From positions 1,302,001 through 1,366,000 of the forward strand of contig NZ_CP014306.1 of assembly GCF_001557535.2 (NCBI RefSeq): 64,000 nt of DNA, read 5' to 3'. Every line of letters begins with the position of its first letter. Position 1 is the first letter of the stretch. This DNA comes from Burkholderia sp. PAMC 26561. GTDB taxonomy: Bacteria > Pseudomonadota > Gammaproteobacteria > Burkholderiales > Burkholderiaceae. The notes below the pieces were generated by a model that made no database searches, was not told the origin of the DNA, and saw only the letters and a list, made by a program, of their open reading frames with translations. A program made the translations under genes and the position numbers. Below, in pieces: positions 31,040 through 40,649 of the stretch.

Positions 31040-31924
31040 TCAGTAAAAGCCCGGCTCGCCGGGTGGCCGAGTTTTGAAGCGCTTGTGTACCCAGTAGTAC
31101 TGCTCGGGCATGAGGCGCACCTGCTCCTCCAGGAACGCGTTCATGCGGCGCGCGTCGGCATCGTCGTCGCCAGTGGGGTAGTTGTCCCAGGGCTTGAAGA
31201 CCTTGAGCTTGTAGCCCTTGTAGTTCGGCAGGACTTCGCCCACGAACGGCATGATCTGCGCATGGCCGGTCTTGGCCAGCCGGCCGACTGCGGTAAGCGT
31301 GCACGCCTGGACGCCGAAGAACGGCACGAAGGTCGAATTGCGCATGCCGTAGTCCATATCGGCGCCGAGCATGACGGGCTTGCGGTCGCGCAGCCACCGC
31401 AGCACGATCCGGGCGCTGTCGGCGCGGCTTGCCATTTCGGCGTCGAAACGGCCGCGCTGCTTCTTCGCGACGTCGTCAAGCGTCTTGTTCGACATGGGCT
31501 GGTACAGCGATCCGCACGTCCGGTGCAGTTCGTGGTTGATCCAGACCGAGGCCGCTTCAATGGCGACGAAGTGAAAGCCGAGCAGCAAGGTCGGCGGCAT
31601 GTCGGGGTCCAGCAGATCGACCTGGCTTTCCACCTGGATCAGCTTGGCGAGCTTTTCAGCCGGGGCGAACCATTGCACGCTGCGCTCGACGTAGCTGCGG
31701 ATTGCGTGCCGGAAATGCTTTTGCGCGACTTCTTCGCGGCGTTCGGGCGTCCACTCCGGAAAGCAGAGGCTCAGGTTGATGTGCACGATCCGTTTCCGGT
31801 GGCTCGGAATCTGATAAAGCAGCCAGCCGAGGGCATCGCCGAAACGAGCCGTGATGCCGTATGGAATCAGGGCCAGCAGTTTCAGCAAGCCGACTGCGAG
31901 CGCAACCCCGATGCGGCCTAACAT
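31040..31924 (-). CDS. lpxL: Lipid A biosynthesis acyltransferase, LpxL/HtrB type
   Basis: A 294-aa inner-membrane acyltransferase adding a secondary acyl chain to lipid A. It has an N-terminal hydrophobic anchor, HINLSLCFPEWT, the catalytic HX4E in LGFHFVAIEAASVW and the GADMDYGMRNSTFVPFFG motif. Start at MLGRIGVAL (31924), with GGGAG upstream, is preferred over the long N-terminal extension that would reach back into the metK promoter. Specificity (LpxL versus LpxM) cannot be fixed by eye. Confidence 0.9.
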   Translation of the reverse strand: MLGRIGVALAVGLLKLLALIPYGITARFGDALGWLLYQIPSHRKRIVHINLSLCFPEWTPERREEVAQKHFRHAIRSYVERSVQWFAPAEKLAKLIQVESQVDLLDPDMPPTLLLGFHFVAIEAASVWINHELHRTCGSLYQPMSNKTLDDVAKKQRGRFDAEMASRADSARIVLRWLRDRKPVMLGADMDYGMRNSTFVPFFGVQACTLTAVGRLAKTGHAQIMPFVGEVLPNYKGYKLKVFKPWDNYPTGDDDADARRMNAFLEEQVRLMPEQYYWVHKRFKTRPPGEPGFY

Positions 31925-32052
31925 GTGACGCTCCCGAGGATCGTTACGGCTGGACTGGTGCGATACCGGGAAGCGTCCCGGGCTTTGAAAAAGTGAGGGT
32001 TGGTGTTGGTTGGCGACAAACGGTCTGCTCTGTGACAAATTAGAGAAGTCGC

Positions 32053-32058
32053 TATAAT
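32053..32058 (+). promoter_or_regulatory. -10 element of the metK promoter
   Basis: TATAAT with TGTGAC about 16 bp upstream as a weak -35. The predicted start near 32065 gives a leader of about 155 nt before the metK GTG, consistent with a regulatory 5' UTR. Confidence 0.55.
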
Positions 32059-32063
32059 AAAAC

Positions 32064-32219
32064 CTTCGCCGAGTTAATGGACAACTTGCGGGGCGAAGCC
32101 GGAACGTGCTTAACGGTGCGTTTCGGACCATGTTTTCCGCTAAAGCGTCGCCGCTTCAGACTCCAAACGAAGTCGGCTACGTGAGTAACTTACCCGTATC
32201 TAAATTGGAGTCTGAAGCG
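32064..32219 (+). promoter_or_regulatory. Structured metK leader with a Shine-Dalgarno-sequestering hairpin
   Basis: At the 5' end CTTCGCC/GGCGAAG (32064-32070 with 32092-32098) encloses a smaller AGTT/AACT stem. At the 3' end CGCTTCAGACTCCAA (32152-32166) pairs perfectly over 15 bp with TTGGAGTCTGAAGCG (32205-32219). The right arm contains the GGAG ribosome-binding site and reaches the first base of the GTG start. Its 38-nt loop folds again (TACG/CGTA plus GTGAG/CTTAC). I know no riboswitch class that matches. Pairing is seen directly; regulation is inferred. Confidence 0.6.
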
Positions 32220-33406
32220 TGTCAAACAACTACTTCTTTACCTCTGAATCCGTCTCTGAAGGCCACCCGGACAAGGTTGCCGACCAGATCTCCGACGCCA
32301 TCCTCGACGCCATCCTGGCTCAGGACAAGTACTCCCGCGTCGCGGCCGAAACGCTTTGCAACACTGGCTTGGTCGTCCTGGCGGGCGAAATCACAACCCA
32401 GGCGAACGTCGACTACATCCAGGTCGCGCGCGACACCATCAAGCGCATCGGTTACGACAACACGGATTACGGCATCGACTATCGCGGCTGCGCCGTGCTC
32501 GTGGCGTATGACAAACAGTCGCGGGATATCGCGCAAGGTGTTGACGCCGCGCACGACGACAACCTCGACCAGGGCGCCGGCGACCAGGGCCTGATGTTCG
32601 GCTACGCCTGCGACGAAACGCCTGAGTTGATGCCGCTGCCCATTCACCTGTCGCACCGTCTGGTCGAGCGTCAGGCGAACATGCGCCGCGACGGCCGCCT
32701 GAACTGGCTGCGTCCGGACGCGAAGTCACAAGTCACCGTGCGTTATGTCGATGGCAAGGCGCACAGCATCGATACCGTCGTGCTGTCTACGCAGCACGCG
32801 CCGGACATCGAATTGAAGGCGCTGCGCGAAGCGGTGATCGAGGAGATCATCAAGCCGGTGCTCCCGCCAGAGCTGATCAAGGGCGACATCAAGTTTCTGG
32901 TGAACCCGACCGGGCGTTTCGTTATCGGCGGTCCGCAAGGCGATTGCGGCTTGACAGGCCGCAAGATCATTGTCGATACCTACGGCGGCGCGGCGCCTCA
33001 CGGCGGCGGTGCGTTCTCGGGCAAGGATCCGTCGAAGGTCGACCGCTCGGCGGCTTATGCGGGACGTTATGTCGCGAAGAACATCGTGGCCGCGGGCCTG
33101 GCTTCACGTTGCCTGATCCAGGTGTCGTACGCCATTGGCGTGGCGCGCCCGACTTCGGTCATGGTGAACACGTTTGGTACGGGCCGCGTGTCGGATGCGA
33201 AGATCCAGGAGCTCGTGCTCGAGCATTTCGACCTGCGTCCGAAGGGCATCATCCAGATGCTCGACCTGCTGCGCCCGATCTACGAAAAGTCGGCTGCATA
33301 TGGTCACTTTGGCCGTGAAGAGCCGGAATTTACGTGGGAAGCCACGGACAAGGCATTGCTGTTGGCTGAAGCCGCTGGTACGGAACCCGTGACCGAAACG
33401 GCTTGA
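32219..33406 (+). CDS. metK: S-adenosylmethionine synthetase
   Basis: A 395-aa enzyme making SAM from methionine and ATP. It starts with GTG ([20 protein letters not shown]). Family motifs are [28 protein letters not shown] and [19 protein letters not shown]. It is divergent from lpxL and behind an unusually structured leader. A strong terminator follows. Confidence 0.98.
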   Translation: MSNNYFFTSESVSEGHPDKVADQISDAILDAILAQDKYSRVAAETLCNTGLVVLAGEITTQANVDYIQVARDTIKRIGYDNTDYGIDYRGCAVLVAYDKQSRDIAQGVDAAHDDNLDQGAGDQGLMFGYACDETPELMPLPIHLSHRLVERQANMRRDGRLNWLRPDAKSQVTVRYVDGKAHSIDTVVLSTQHAPDIELKALREAVIEEIIKPVLPPELIKGDIKFLVNPTGRFVIGGPQGDCGLTGRKIIVDTYGGAAPHGGGAFSGKDPSKVDRSAAYAGRYVAKNIVAAGLASRCLIQVSYAIGVARPTSVMVNTFGTGRVSDAKIQELVLEHFDLRPKGIIQMLDLLRPIYEKSAAYGHFGREEPEFTWEATDKALLLAEAAGTEPVTETA

Positions 33407-33420
33407 CGTCCACGTATGGA

Positions 33421-33463
33421 AAAGCCCGCCAAGCGTTGTTCACGCCTGGCGGGCTTTTTTTTA
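33421..33463 (+). terminator. Rho-independent terminator after metK
   Basis: AAAAGCCCGCCA and TGGCGGGCTTTT form a perfect 12-bp stem; the loop adds GCGT/ACGC pairing. A run of eight T follows. Confidence 0.95.
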
Positions 33464-34233
33464 CCGGGGCTGGAGTGCTGCGCGCAAAGGCTAGTGCTAC
33501 TTTGAAATAATCAGCGGGTGGAAAACCCAAACCATCCGGCGCTGGCAGAAAGCCTGCGCGGGCGTCGGCTAGACGTATTAATTACACCCGGTAATGGTTT
33601 TGATTTTGAGACAGGCGCACGTAATTGCGCCGGTTTTCGCAATAAGGCTTTGAGCGTCGCTTGCCGCGATACCGCCCTTAACCGAAGACTGGAAAAGAAA
33701 CCGTGAAACCAGGAACGAATACCATCCACAGGATGCGAGTTTCTGAAACTTCCTGCAAGTAATTGAGTGCGCGCCGAATGATGGCGCAGGGCACGGACGA
33801 CGCGTCGTCCAGCGGGGCGTGCGGCGCGGACGGCGGCACGTGTAAGACGATTGGCGAAACGGATATTCATGGATCTCACAAGCCTGAGTTGCCAAAGCAA
33901 TGACCCGACAGTAGCCGTGTCAAAAAAAGCGTTCAACAGTTCGAGTAATTGAAGACAAGAAAAGTTGCTGAACGAAACGCGCAATAATTTAATAGATATT
34001 CATCGAAAGCGATTTTCGATGTGCTCTCTCAATGCCCGGCAGATTATCGAAGAATTGTTACTGCCGGAAGTCAGCACTTTCCCGCAGGAAAGTTCGACCA
34101 TGGGCGCTCGCGCTCCGGCACGCTGGACATGCTGTGGCGATTTACAATCAGCGTATTCGCCCTGAATTTGCGGGCCGCTTACGGTTTCCTTGACCGCAGG
34201 CAGCCGGCAAGACGCATTTCCCTGTGAGCCGAT
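33464..34233. other. Gene-free gap between metK and the PhyH gene
   Basis: 770 bp without a supported gene and more AT-rich than its surroundings (for example AATAATTTAATAGATATTC near 33985). One open frame on the minus strand (about 33511-33984, basic product) lacks a good ribosome-binding site and resembles no family I know. An inverted repeat CATCGAAA/TTTTCGATG lies at 34002-34022. The promoter of the dioxygenase gene is presumably in the right-hand part. Confidence 0.35.
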
Positions 34234-34998
34234 ATGCCGAATCAAACGAAGTTGGAACAAGTCCGCGTGTTGCGGGAAAACGGTTACGTCGTGGTGCCCG
34301 GTCTTGTCTCGCCCGAGCGCTGCGAAGCCATGCGCAACGTCGCACGGGAACAGTTGGCGCAAGCGGCTGCGCCGGTGGAATTCGAAGCCGACCTGCAATA
34401 CCCCGGCGCTCCGAACTCGAAGGACGCGCCCGGCGGACACACCGTGCGCCGGCTGCTCGACGCCTACAGCCGCGATACGCTGTTCGCGGACTGGGCAACG
34501 TCGCCCGATGTGCGCGGCTGGATGGAAACCTACTTTGGCGAAACGCCCGTGCTTTCACGCGCGCATCACAACTGCGTGATGACGAAGCATCCGGCATATG
34601 GCAGCCTGACCGGATGGCATCGCGATGTGCGGTACTGGAATTTCGAGCGCGACGACCTGGTTTCAGCGTGGGTCGCGCTCGGTAACGAGACGGTGGAAAA
34701 CGGCGGGTTGTGGTTCGTGCCGATGTCGCAGAAGTTGCCTTTCACGTCGGAGCGTTTTGATGACGCCAAGTTCTTCCGCTCCGACCTGCCCGAGAATGCG
34801 GCGCTGATACACAGCGCGGTATCGCCGAAACTGAATGCCGGCGACGTGGTGTTTTTCCACTGCAACACGTTGCATTCCGCCGGCAAGAACCTCACCGATG
34901 CCGTGAAGTTCTCGCTCGTCTACACGTACCGGGGCGCGAGCAATTTCCCGTTGCCGGGAACGCGCTCGGCGGCGAAGGAAGACGTTCCCTTGGTGTGA
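34234..34998 (+). CDS. Phytanoyl-CoA dioxygenase (PhyH) family protein
   Basis: A 254-aa Fe(II)/2-oxoglutarate oxygenase. The metal triad is His-Asp in TGWHRDVRYW and the distal His in HCNTLHSAGKN. FVPMSQKLPFTSERFDD is a typical PhyH segment. Substrate is unknown; members hydroxylate small molecules, amino acids or acyl-CoA. It is a single-gene unit, converging on the DUF3185 gene. Confidence 0.82.
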   Translation: MPNQTKLEQVRVLRENGYVVVPGLVSPERCEAMRNVAREQLAQAAAPVEFEADLQYPGAPNSKDAPGGHTVRRLLDAYSRDTLFADWATSPDVRGWMETYFGETPVLSRAHHNCVMTKHPAYGSLTGWHRDVRYWNFERDDLVSAWVALGNETVENGGLWFVPMSQKLPFTSERFDDAKFFRSDLPENAALIHSAVSPKLNAGDVVFFHCNTLHSAGKNLTDAVKFSLVYTYRGASNFPLPGTRSAAKEDVPLV

Positions 34999-35007
34999 CG
35001 CTCCGGC

Positions 35008-35214
35008 TTAACGGCCCTTGCTCGGAATGGCCAGGCCGATAAGCCCGGCGAGCATGGCGACCATGCCGCCGGCGATCAGCCAGATTGTCTTGTTCGTCGG
35101 CGAACCGGTGAAAAAGCGCGACACATCGTTGCTCAGCGAATGGAACGACTGGCCGCCGAAGTAAAGCAGCACAACGCCGCCCACGATCAGCGCAATGGAA
35201 ATCGCCTTGGTCAT
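35008..35214 (-). CDS. DUF3185 small membrane protein
   Basis: A 68-aa protein with two membrane segments (ISIALIVGGVVLLYFGGQS and IWLIAGGMVAMLAGLIGLAI) separated by FHSLSNDVSRFFTGSPTNKT, the DUF3185 signature. It is encoded behind mscS in the same direction. Function unknown. Confidence 0.85.
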   Translation of the reverse strand: MTKAISIALIVGGVVLLYFGGQSFHSLSNDVSRFFTGSPTNKTIWLIAGGMVAMLAGLIGLAIPSKGR

Positions 35215-35287
35215 ATAAGTCTCGTCTGTGTGTGGACCGAAAGCTTATTCAACCCGGCCGGATGCGTCCAGCATCGAAACAATGGCT

Positions 35288-36109
35288 TCACGCGGGAGCG
35301 CTTCCGGGCGGCGGCACGGGCGTTTCGGCTGGCTTGATGCCCGGCTTGATCTGGCGGAGCAAGTCAGCTTGCACGTTCGCGTAGTCGGTACGGTTCGTCC
35401 AGACGCCGATGTTCAGCTTCGGGCCGGTATCGGTGTACTCGGAGACGGCAATCCACGGTTTGGTTTTTTCATCGTTGATGATGCGCGGATCGGTTTCCAC
35501 AATCCGATGCAGCGAAGCCAGCGTTTTCTCGATGTTCTGGTCTTCCGGAATGATCACGTTCAGCACCACGCGCCGGCGATCGTTCGCGGTGAAGTTCGTG
35601 ACCGGGTTTGCCCAGATCGTGCTGTTCGGCACAAACATGATGACACCGTCACTTTTTGTCAGGCGCGTGGTGAACAGGCCGATCTCGTTGACCGTTCCTG
35701 CCGTCGCACCCACGCCTTCTATGTAGTCGCCCACTTTGAAAGGCCGAAGCAGGAGCAGCATCAAGCCGGCGGCAATGTTCTGCAGCGTGCCTTGCAACGC
35801 CAGGCCGATCGCCAGACCGGCAGCGCCGAGCACCGTCAGGATGCTGGCGGCGGCGACGCCAAACTTGCCCAGCGCCGCGACGATCGCGATCACACGGATG
35901 GCCCATTGCACGAGACTCGCCATTACGGGCGTGAACGTGGCGTCGGCGTTCGTGCGCCCGAGCGCGCGCTTGACGGCAGCGGCAACGCGGTTCGAAATCC
36001 ACCAGCCGACGATCAGTATGAGTATGGCCACCAGCACGTCAATGCCGTAAGAAACGCCGGCCGTCATCAGAAAATTGTAGACGGGGCGTAGTTTGTCGAG
36101 CGGGTCCAT
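35288..36109 (-). CDS. mscS: Small-conductance mechanosensitive channel MscS
   Basis: A 273-aa channel relieving turgor on osmotic downshift. It has three membrane helices; the pore helix TM3 is GAAGLAIGLALQGTLQNIAAGLMLLLLRPF, whose Gly/Ala spacing and Q..N..AG motif are those of MscS. The beta domain follows (FKVGDYIEGVGATAGTV, VPNSTIWANPVTNFT). It ends in a Pro-rich tail. Confidence 0.95.
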   Translation of the reverse strand: MDPLDKLRPVYNFLMTAGVSYGIDVLVAILILIVGWWISNRVAAAVKRALGRTNADATFTPVMASLVQWAIRVIAIVAALGKFGVAAASILTVLGAAGLAIGLALQGTLQNIAAGLMLLLLRPFKVGDYIEGVGATAGTVNEIGLFTTRLTKSDGVIMFVPNSTIWANPVTNFTANDRRRVVLNVIIPEDQNIEKTLASLHRIVETDPRIINDEKTKPWIAVSEYTDTGPKLNIGVWTNRTDYANVQADLLRQIKPGIKPAETPVPPPGSAPA

Positions 36110-36367
36110 AAAGTTCTCCTTGTTCTAGTGAGCAGGTTTGGGCTCATGCCGAAGGTAAATCGTTCCCCCATTAGCCATCCGGCCGAGGGTTTTAATATCG
36201 GGATAGCCCTGAGGTCTTTCGGGTCAACGCCGACACGAGTTCTCACGATTCGATAACATGTCAGACCCGGCGCATGTCAGACGACATTAAATCGATGGCA
36301 CGCCGCGCGATTGTTTCTCGTTTGTGCTTGCAAAACCCTTTCCCACATCTGATACAAGGATTTCGTC

Positions 36368-37411
36368 ATGGCTTACGAAGCAGCTTCCGAGCGCTATTCG
36401 CAGATGGCTTACCGCACCTGCGGCAAAAGCGGGCTGAAGTTGCCGGCGTTGTCGCTGGGTCTTTGGCACAACTTCGGCGACACCACGCCGATCTCCACAC
36501 AGCGCGACATCCTGCGCACGGCGTTTGATCTCGGCATCACGCACTTCGACCTGGCCAATAACTACGGGCCCCCGTACGGCAGCGCCGAGACGAATTTCGG
36601 GCGGTTGTTCAAGGACGATTTCAAGCCGTATCGTGATGAATTGCTGATTTCGTCGAAAGCGGGCTGGGACATGTGGCCAGGCCCGTATGGTCAAGGCGGC
36701 GGCTCGCGCAAGTACGTGCTGGCCTCGCTCGATCAAAGCCTGCAGCGCATGGGGCTCGACTACGTGGATATCTTCTATTCGCATCGTTTCGATGCCGATA
36801 CGCCGCTCGAGGAAACCGCCGGCGCGCTCGCGACTGCCGTGCATTCGGGCAAGGCGCTATATGTGGGGATTTCGTCGTATTCGCCGGCCAAGACGCGCGA
36901 AATGGCGAAGTTGCTGGCCGAGCACAAGGTGCCGTTGCTGATCCATCAGCCGTCCTACAACATGCTGAACCGATGGGTCGAAGAAGAACTCCTCGATACG
37001 CTCGATGAAATCGGCGCGGGCAGCATTGCGTTCACGCCGCTGGCGCAAGGGCTTCTGACGGGCAAGTACCTGAACGGCGTGCCCGCCGATGCACGCGTGA
37101 ACAAGCCAGGTGGCGGATCACTGAAGCAGGAGCACTTGAGCGCGCAGAATATCGAGCACGTGAGGAAGCTCAACGACCTGGCGCAGCGCCGTGGTCAAAG
37201 CCTCGCGCAAATGGCGCTGGCGTGGGCGTTGCGCGGCGCACGCGTGACGTCGGTGCTGATCGGCGCGAGCCGCCCGGAACAGGTGACGGAGAACGTCGGC
37301 GCGTTGAAAAACCTCGAGTTCACGAAGGAAGAACTGGCGGAAATCGATCAACACGCCACTGAAGGCGGCATCAACCTGTGGGAAAAGCCTTCGACGGACC
37401 AGCGCGTCTAA
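36368..37411 (+). CDS. Aldo/keto reductase, L-glyceraldehyde 3-phosphate reductase type
   Basis: A 347-aa NADPH-dependent reductase resembling YghZ (Gpr). The catalytic tetrad is seen as Asp and Tyr in FDLANNYGPPYGSAE, Lys in ISSKAGWDMWPG and His in IFYSHRFD. The cofactor motif GASRPEQVTENVGAL is near the C-terminus. The family detoxifies methylglyoxal and L-glyceraldehyde 3-phosphate; the exact substrate is an inference. It is divergent from mscS. Confidence 0.88.
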   Translation: MAYEAASERYSQMAYRTCGKSGLKLPALSLGLWHNFGDTTPISTQRDILRTAFDLGITHFDLANNYGPPYGSAETNFGRLFKDDFKPYRDELLISSKAGWDMWPGPYGQGGGSRKYVLASLDQSLQRMGLDYVDIFYSHRFDADTPLEETAGALATAVHSGKALYVGISSYSPAKTREMAKLLAEHKVPLLIHQPSYNMLNRWVEEELLDTLDEIGAGSIAFTPLAQGLLTGKYLNGVPADARVNKPGGGSLKQEHLSAQNIEHVRKLNDLAQRRGQSLAQMALAWALRGARVTSVLIGASRPEQVTENVGALKNLEFTKEELAEIDQHATEGGINLWEKPSTDQRV

Positions 37412-37848
37412 AGCCCGCGGTCAGCCGCTGAAATCGTCGTGCCTGGCAGCCTGTGACGGCAGCAGGGCCTTTGCCTTGCTGCCGTCGGCGGTTGTTATGA
37501 TGCGGACTCCGGAAGGTTTGTATCGGGTAGTCCGCGTGTTGTCCGCGTGTTGTCCGATCTCTCGCTGAAAAACCCTCCTCGAACCCTGAAATCGCGTGTG
37601 CGGTAAAATAGTGGTTTACGCGTGCGGTTGTGGGGGAAGCGGAATACCCGCACCGGGCGCGGAGGCCTTCGCAGTCACACGCCCGGTTTCAGCATGCCGC
37701 CGGAATTTCGCGTGAGCGCGCATGACCAACCTGCAGCATTGCTTTCGTTGCGCCTTTCCGGTGTTGTCGTCGCAATCGTGCCCGGTTGTCGAAACGGCTG
37801 CTGGCACGTACCACTGCGCCGCCCTGATTCCGCACTATCCATGAAGCC
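37412..37848. other. Gap with hairpin and tandem repeat before fpr
   Basis: 437 bp without a supported gene. It holds a strong imperfect hairpin (37456-37485, ACGGCAGCA/TGCTGCCGT) that probably ends the reductase transcript. It also has two tandem 11-bp copies of TCCGCGTGTTG (37531-37552). A TAAAAT near 37604 may be a -10 for fpr. A short open frame ending in the fpr start has no ribosome-binding site. Confidence 0.4.
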
Positions 37849-38619
37849 ATGAGCAACCTTAATCCTCAAACCGTTCTGAGCGTCCATCACTGGACCGACA
37901 CGCTGTTCAGCTTTACCTGCACGCGCGATTCCGCGTTTCGTTTCGAAAACGGCCAGTTCACCATGGTCGGTCTCGAAGTCGACGGCAAGCCGCTGCTGCG
38001 CGCCTACAGCCTGGCAAGCGCGAACTACGAAGAGCATCTCGAGTTCCTCAGCATCAAGGTTCAGGACGGTCCGCTGACATCGCGCCTTCAGCATTTGAAG
38101 GTCGGCGATCCTGTGCTGATCGGCAAGAAGCCAGTGGGTACGCTGGTCGCCGACAACCTCCTGCCCGGCAAAACGCTGTGGCTGCTGTCGACCGGCACGG
38201 GCCTGGCTCCGTTCATGTCGATCATCAAGGACCCCGACGTCTATGATCGTTTCGACAAGATCGTTCTTACGCACACCTGCCGTTTCGTCGATGAGCTCGC
38301 GTACAAGGATTTCATCACCGAGCATCTTCCGGCGCACGAGCACCTGGGTGAGTTGATCCAGGAAAAACTGGTGTATTACCCGACCGTGACGCGTGAAGAA
38401 TTCGCGAATCGTGGCCGGATCACTGATCTTATCGAAACAAAGAAGCTTTTCTCCGATCTGGACGTCGCGCCGTTCTCGGTGGAAAACGATCGCGTCATGC
38501 TCTGCGGCAGCCCGCACATGCTGCGCGACACGCGTCAGATCCTCGATGAAATGGGCTTCCAGGAAGGAAGCAACAATCATCCGGGACATTACGTGGTGGA
38601 AAAGGCTTTTGTTGGCTGA
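37849..38619 (+). CDS. fpr: Ferredoxin/flavodoxin-NADP reductase
   Basis: A 256-aa FAD enzyme passing electrons between NADPH and ferredoxin or flavodoxin, used in Fe-S assembly and oxidative-stress defence. The FAD site RAYSLAS, the NADP site STGTGLAPFMSI and CGSPHMLRDT are present, and the C-terminus ends VEKAFVG. This is the bacterial subclass I type. A terminator follows. Confidence 0.95.
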   Translation: MSNLNPQTVLSVHHWTDTLFSFTCTRDSAFRFENGQFTMVGLEVDGKPLLRAYSLASANYEEHLEFLSIKVQDGPLTSRLQHLKVGDPVLIGKKPVGTLVADNLLPGKTLWLLSTGTGLAPFMSIIKDPDVYDRFDKIVLTHTCRFVDELAYKDFITEHLPAHEHLGELIQEKLVYYPTVTREEFANRGRITDLIETKKLFSDLDVAPFSVENDRVMLCGSPHMLRDTRQILDEMGFQEGSNNHPGHYVVEKAFVG

Positions 38620-38649
38620 TTGATCGGCTGGCTGGCGGCAGGACAAGAG

Positions 38650-38676
38650 AACCGAAGCCTTGCGCTTCGGTTTTTT
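38650..38676 (+). terminator. Rho-independent terminator after fpr
   Basis: AACCGAAGC and GCTTCGGTT make a 9-bp stem with a 5-nt loop and a T6 run. The rest of the gap up to the permease (38677-38972) is AT-rich and shows no gene; it presumably contains the permease promoter. Confidence 0.88.
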
Positions 38677-38972
38677 CGTTTGGCGGTACATAAACCGCGC
38701 GAGATACGAAATGCGCCGTCGCGACAAAAAGCTCCAGAAGGGGCTTTTTCTTCTTATTCTGCTTACAAAAGTTAAACCCATCTGTTTTTCTCATCAAGAC
38801 GCAACTTTTGATTATTTCTGCTTCGAAAGCACTGTCTGGCGGAAGTCAAAATTAAGTTATCTGCAACGTTTTGCGACGCATAAGTTCCTCTCTCCGATAA
38901 AATCTCAGGTTTTCCAATCGATTTTGGCCGCCGGTTCGGCGTGCCATGCCCGAGGTTAGGAGTTCCCTGTTC

Positions 38973-40370
38973 ATGTCTCTGTTCCGTAAGAAAAGCATCG
39001 AGCACATGCTCGCCGGCGCGCAGCGCGCCGGACTCAAGAAGACGCTCGGCGCACTCGATCTGACGTTGCTGGGCGTCGGGGCGATTATCGGCACGGGGAT
39101 TTTCGTGCTCACCGGAACCGGCGCCGTCCAGGCCGGCCCGGCGCTGATGGTGTCGTTCATTTTCGCGGCAATTGCGTGCGGGCTCGCGGCGCTCGCGTAT
39201 GCGGAGTTTTCATCGACGATTCCGGTTGCCGGATCCATCTACACGTATTCGTACGCCACGCTTGGCGAGTTGGCGGCGTGGGTGATCGGCTGGGATCTGA
39301 TGCTGGAGTACGGCCTGGCGACATCGGCAGTGTCTGTTGGCTGGTCAGGGTATCTGCAGTCGCTGCTCTCGGGCGTCGGCGTCGCACTCCCGACCGTGCT
39401 GACTGCGGCGCCCGGCGCCGTGCCTGGACAGTTCACCTTGTTCAATTTGCCCGCGTTTCTCGTGATGATGGCGATCACGGCGCTGCTTTCCATTGGCATC
39501 AAGGAATCGGCGCGTGTGAACAACATCATGGTCGCAATCAAGGTCGCGGTCGTGCTGATGGTGATCGGCGTTGGCGTGTTCCATGTAACGCCGACGAACT
39601 GGCATCCGTTCATGCCGAACGGCTGGGGCGGCGTGTTTGGCGCTGCTGCCGTGATGTTTTTTGCGTTTATCGGCTTCGATTCGGTGTCGTCGGCGGCCGA
39701 GGAAGTGAAGAATCCGAAGCGCGATCTGCCCATCGGCATCATTTCTTCGCTTGCGGTGTGCACGGTGCTTTATGTCGCGGTGGCTGCGGTCGTGACGGGC
39801 ATTGTGCCGGCGGCGCAGTTTGCGAACACTTCGCATCCGGTGTCGTACGCGCTGCAGGTCGCGGGACAGCCGTGGGTGGCGGGTTTTATCGATCTGGGCG
39901 CCGTGCTCGGCATGCTGACCGTGATCCTGGTCATGAGCTACGGGCAGACGCGCATCATCTACGCAATGTCCCGCGACGGCTTGTTGCCCGCGCGACTTTC
40001 GAGCGTGCATCCGAAGTTCGGCACGCCGTTTTTCACGACGTGGTTCGTCGGCATCTTCTTTGGACTGATCGGCGCGCTCGTGCCGCTGAACGTGCTCGCG
40101 GAACTGATCAATATTGGCACGCTAGCTGCGTTTTCGATGGTGTCCATCGCCGTGCTGGTTCTGCGCCGTACGCATCCGGATCTGCCGCGCGCGTTCCGCT
40201 GCCCGGGCGTGCCGGTCGTGCCCATCCTCGCGGTGGCGGCTTGCCTGTTTTTGATGCTGAACCTGCAAGCGGTGACTTGGGTCGCGTTTGTTGCATGGCT
40301 CGCGATCGGACTGGCCATTTACTTCGGGTATTCGCGTCAGCATTCGAAACTGGGGCGTGGGGTGGAGTGA
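38973..40370 (+). CDS. APC-family amino acid permease
   Basis: A 465-aa inner-membrane transporter with about 12 helices, of the cationic/neutral amino-acid (CAT, YfnA-like) branch. It has TLLGVGAIIGTGIFVLTGTG (substrate loop in TM1), VGWSGYLQSLLSG and ISSLAVCTVLYVAVAAVVTG. The ATG at 38973 has AGGAG ten bases upstream and is preferred over the ATG at 38946. Substrate unknown. Confidence 0.9.
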   Translation: MSLFRKKSIEHMLAGAQRAGLKKTLGALDLTLLGVGAIIGTGIFVLTGTGAVQAGPALMVSFIFAAIACGLAALAYAEFSSTIPVAGSIYTYSYATLGELAAWVIGWDLMLEYGLATSAVSVGWSGYLQSLLSGVGVALPTVLTAAPGAVPGQFTLFNLPAFLVMMAITALLSIGIKESARVNNIMVAIKVAVVLMVIGVGVFHVTPTNWHPFMPNGWGGVFGAAAVMFFAFIGFDSVSSAAEEVKNPKRDLPIGIISSLAVCTVLYVAVAAVVTGIVPAAQFANTSHPVSYALQVAGQPWVAGFIDLGAVLGMLTVILVMSYGQTRIIYAMSRDGLLPARLSSVHPKFGTPFFTTWFVGIFFGLIGALVPLNVLAELINIGTLAAFSMVSIAVLVLRRTHPDLPRAFRCPGVPVVPILAVAACLFLMLNLQAVTWVAFVAWLAIGLAIYFGYSRQHSKLGRGVE

Positions 40371-40404
40371 CCCGCCCCGCGTGGGAGAGATTGCCGGACG
40401 TTCG

Positions 40405-40429
40405 CGCCGCCCACCGAGGCGGCGTTTTT
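40405..40429 (+). terminator. Terminator after the amino acid permease
   Basis: CGCCGCC and GGCGGCG form a 7-bp GC-only stem with a 6-nt loop, followed by five T. Confidence 0.8.
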
Positions 40430-40649
40430 ACGCTGACAGTGAGGCACCTGTAACATGAGCGGGCGTTCCTTAGCTGTGTTTTACTTTGGTTTCGAAGCAT
40501 TTACGGCGTTCGCCGAGATCCGCGAAAGCGAAATTCATAAGGCGCGTAAATTCGATGGACATCGACGTGCCGTGCACGTACACCATCGTATTCAGCGCAA
40601 CGCGGCAATCTCCGGATGCCGGCAGCGAAGGTGAAGAGAAGGGGAAAAC

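Noticed and set aside
32064..32219. Known SAM riboswitch class at metK
   Set aside because: I looked for the conserved elements of SAM-I, SAM-II, SAM/SAH and SMK and did not find them, so the leader is reported as unassigned.
33511..33984. 157-aa basic open frame after metK
   Set aside because: No ribosome-binding site, no recognised domain, and it covers an AT-rich intergenic area. Reported as part of the gap only.
37622..37852. 76-aa open frame ending in the fpr start
   Set aside because: No ribosome-binding site and unlikely protein composition; more probably the fpr leader.
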